Of a stretch of DNA of 64,000 nt, positions 63,626 through 64,000 are shown in pieces. The notes beneath the pieces were generated by a model. It was not told the DNA's origin and did no database searches. It saw only the letters and a program-made list of their open reading frames with translations. Each line of letters starts with the position of its first letter. The stretch's first letter is position 1. The translations under genes were made by a program, and so were the position numbers. Origin of the DNA: Gammaproteobacteria bacterium (GTDB lineage: Bacteria; Pseudomonadota; Gammaproteobacteria; DSM-16500); the NCBI GenBank assembly GCA_021325575.1, contig JAJPGW010000005.1, positions 310,001 through 374,000 on the forward strand, read 5' to 3'.

Positions 63626-64000
63626 TTATCTCTTTCCGGCTCTTAGCAATCCACCGAGACCCACCTGTTCTAACGCCAACTCCATATGACATCTGATCAT
63701 CACTGAACTTTCCATGGTAAGCACTTCTTGCAACAATTTTTGGGCTTTTTTCAAGGTAAATTGCCGAATCACCCACTTAATCCGACTTAAAGAAGAGGCA
63801 CTCATACTCAGCGAATTAAATCCCATCGCAACGAGCAATAACACCGCAACCGGATCGCCAGCCATTTCACCACAGATGCTCACATGTTTTCCTTCCTGGT
63901 GACCGGCTTCGACAATCTGCATTAAGGCTCGCAGCACGGCAGGATGCAGCGAATCAAACAGTGCCGCAACCCGAGAATTATTTCGATCCACCGCCAAAAT
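63626..64000 (-). CDS. ptsP: Phosphoenolpyruvate-protein phosphotransferase PtsP (EI-Ntr), C-terminal part
   Basis: Only the last 125 codons are in the window; the gene runs off the right edge. HVSICGEMAGDPVAVLLLVAMGFNSLSMS is the PEP-utiliser C-terminal motif with the catalytic Cys. EI-Ntr starts the nitrogen phosphotransfer chain. The lgt-thyA neighbours make PtsP the likely paralogue, not sugar PtsI. Confidence 0.88.
   Translation of the reverse strand: MLAVDRNNSRVAALFDSLHPAVLRALMQIVEAGHQEGKHVSICGEMAGDPVAVLLLVAMGFNSLSMSASSLSRIKWVIRQFTLKKAQKLLQEVLTMESSVMIRCHMELALEQVGLGGLLRAGKR

Noticed and set aside
1-64000. CRISPR arrays, rRNA genes, prophage or intact insertion sequences
   Set aside because: No regularly spaced repeats, rRNA sequence, phage structural genes or transposase were seen in either strand.

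Overview
The window comes from an AT-rich gammaproteobacterium of the order Legionellales. The main evidence is a large block of Dot/Icm type IVB secretion genes in near-canonical order. It is supported by housekeeping neighbourhoods typical of gammaproteobacteria: aroQ-accB-accC-prmA-fis, hemA-prfA-prmC-dksA, prs-rplY-pth-ychF and ptsP-lgt-thyA. The organism could be Coxiella-like, Aquicella-like or Berkiella-like. Nothing here fixes the genus, and the gene arrangement is not that of Legionella pneumophila.

Layout. 1-6.9 kb is housekeeping: the 5' end of a type II secretion gspC, rsmJ, a DedA protein, an amino acid permease, aroQ, accBC, prmA and fis. 6.9-10.7 kb holds icmH and icmF on the plus strand. 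They converge on a minus-strand Dot/Icm operon at 10.8-23.6 kb: icmN, icmM, three icmL-type genes, icmK, icmE, icmG, icmC, two icmD copies, icmJ and icmB in transcription order. The rest of the operon, icmP-icmO, lies at 36.0-39.5 kb. About 12.4 kb of accessory genes (23.6-36.0 kb) separate icmO from icmN. These are ogt, a GrpB-GNAT fusion, a decayed TumE-type toxin with its antitoxin, a FosX-like enzyme, a DUF2089/SHOCT-like cassette, a carotenoid oxygenase with a MerR regulator, an unknown protein, a BBP7-type outer-membrane protein, a secreted Ntn amide hydrolase, and an ankyrin protein with an F-box-like N-terminus and a C-terminal CaaX box. 39.5-43.1 kb is dksA-prmC-prfA-hemA. 43.2-45.9 kb has ccdAB, a YheO-like regulator, a 34-residue membrane micro-ORF and a Cys-rich unknown protein. 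45.9-54.2 kb is lolB, tRNA-Gln, prs, rplY, pth and ychF, interrupted between prs and rplY by two opposite-strand paralogues rich in nuclear-localisation-like basic motifs. 54.2-64 kb has a ribbon-helix-helix/VapC pair, a GST, rlmB-rnr, small secreted or lipoprotein genes, another Cys-rich unknown, thyA, lgt and the 3' end of ptsP.

How the parts fit. IcmB and IcmO are two of the ATPases of the secretion machine. IcmP and IcmJ join IcmO in the coupling complex. IcmE, IcmG, IcmK and IcmN belong to the trans-envelope core, and IcmH/IcmF stabilise it. IcmL, IcmM, IcmC and IcmD are inner-membrane or associated parts. Several nearby genes look like cargo for this machine: the F-box/ankyrin/CaaX protein, the two NLS-rich proteins and at least three unknown proteins with eukaryote-facing features. 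dotA-D, icmT/S/Q/W/V/X and other Dot/Icm genes are not in the window. No CRISPR array, rRNA gene or intact transposase was seen.
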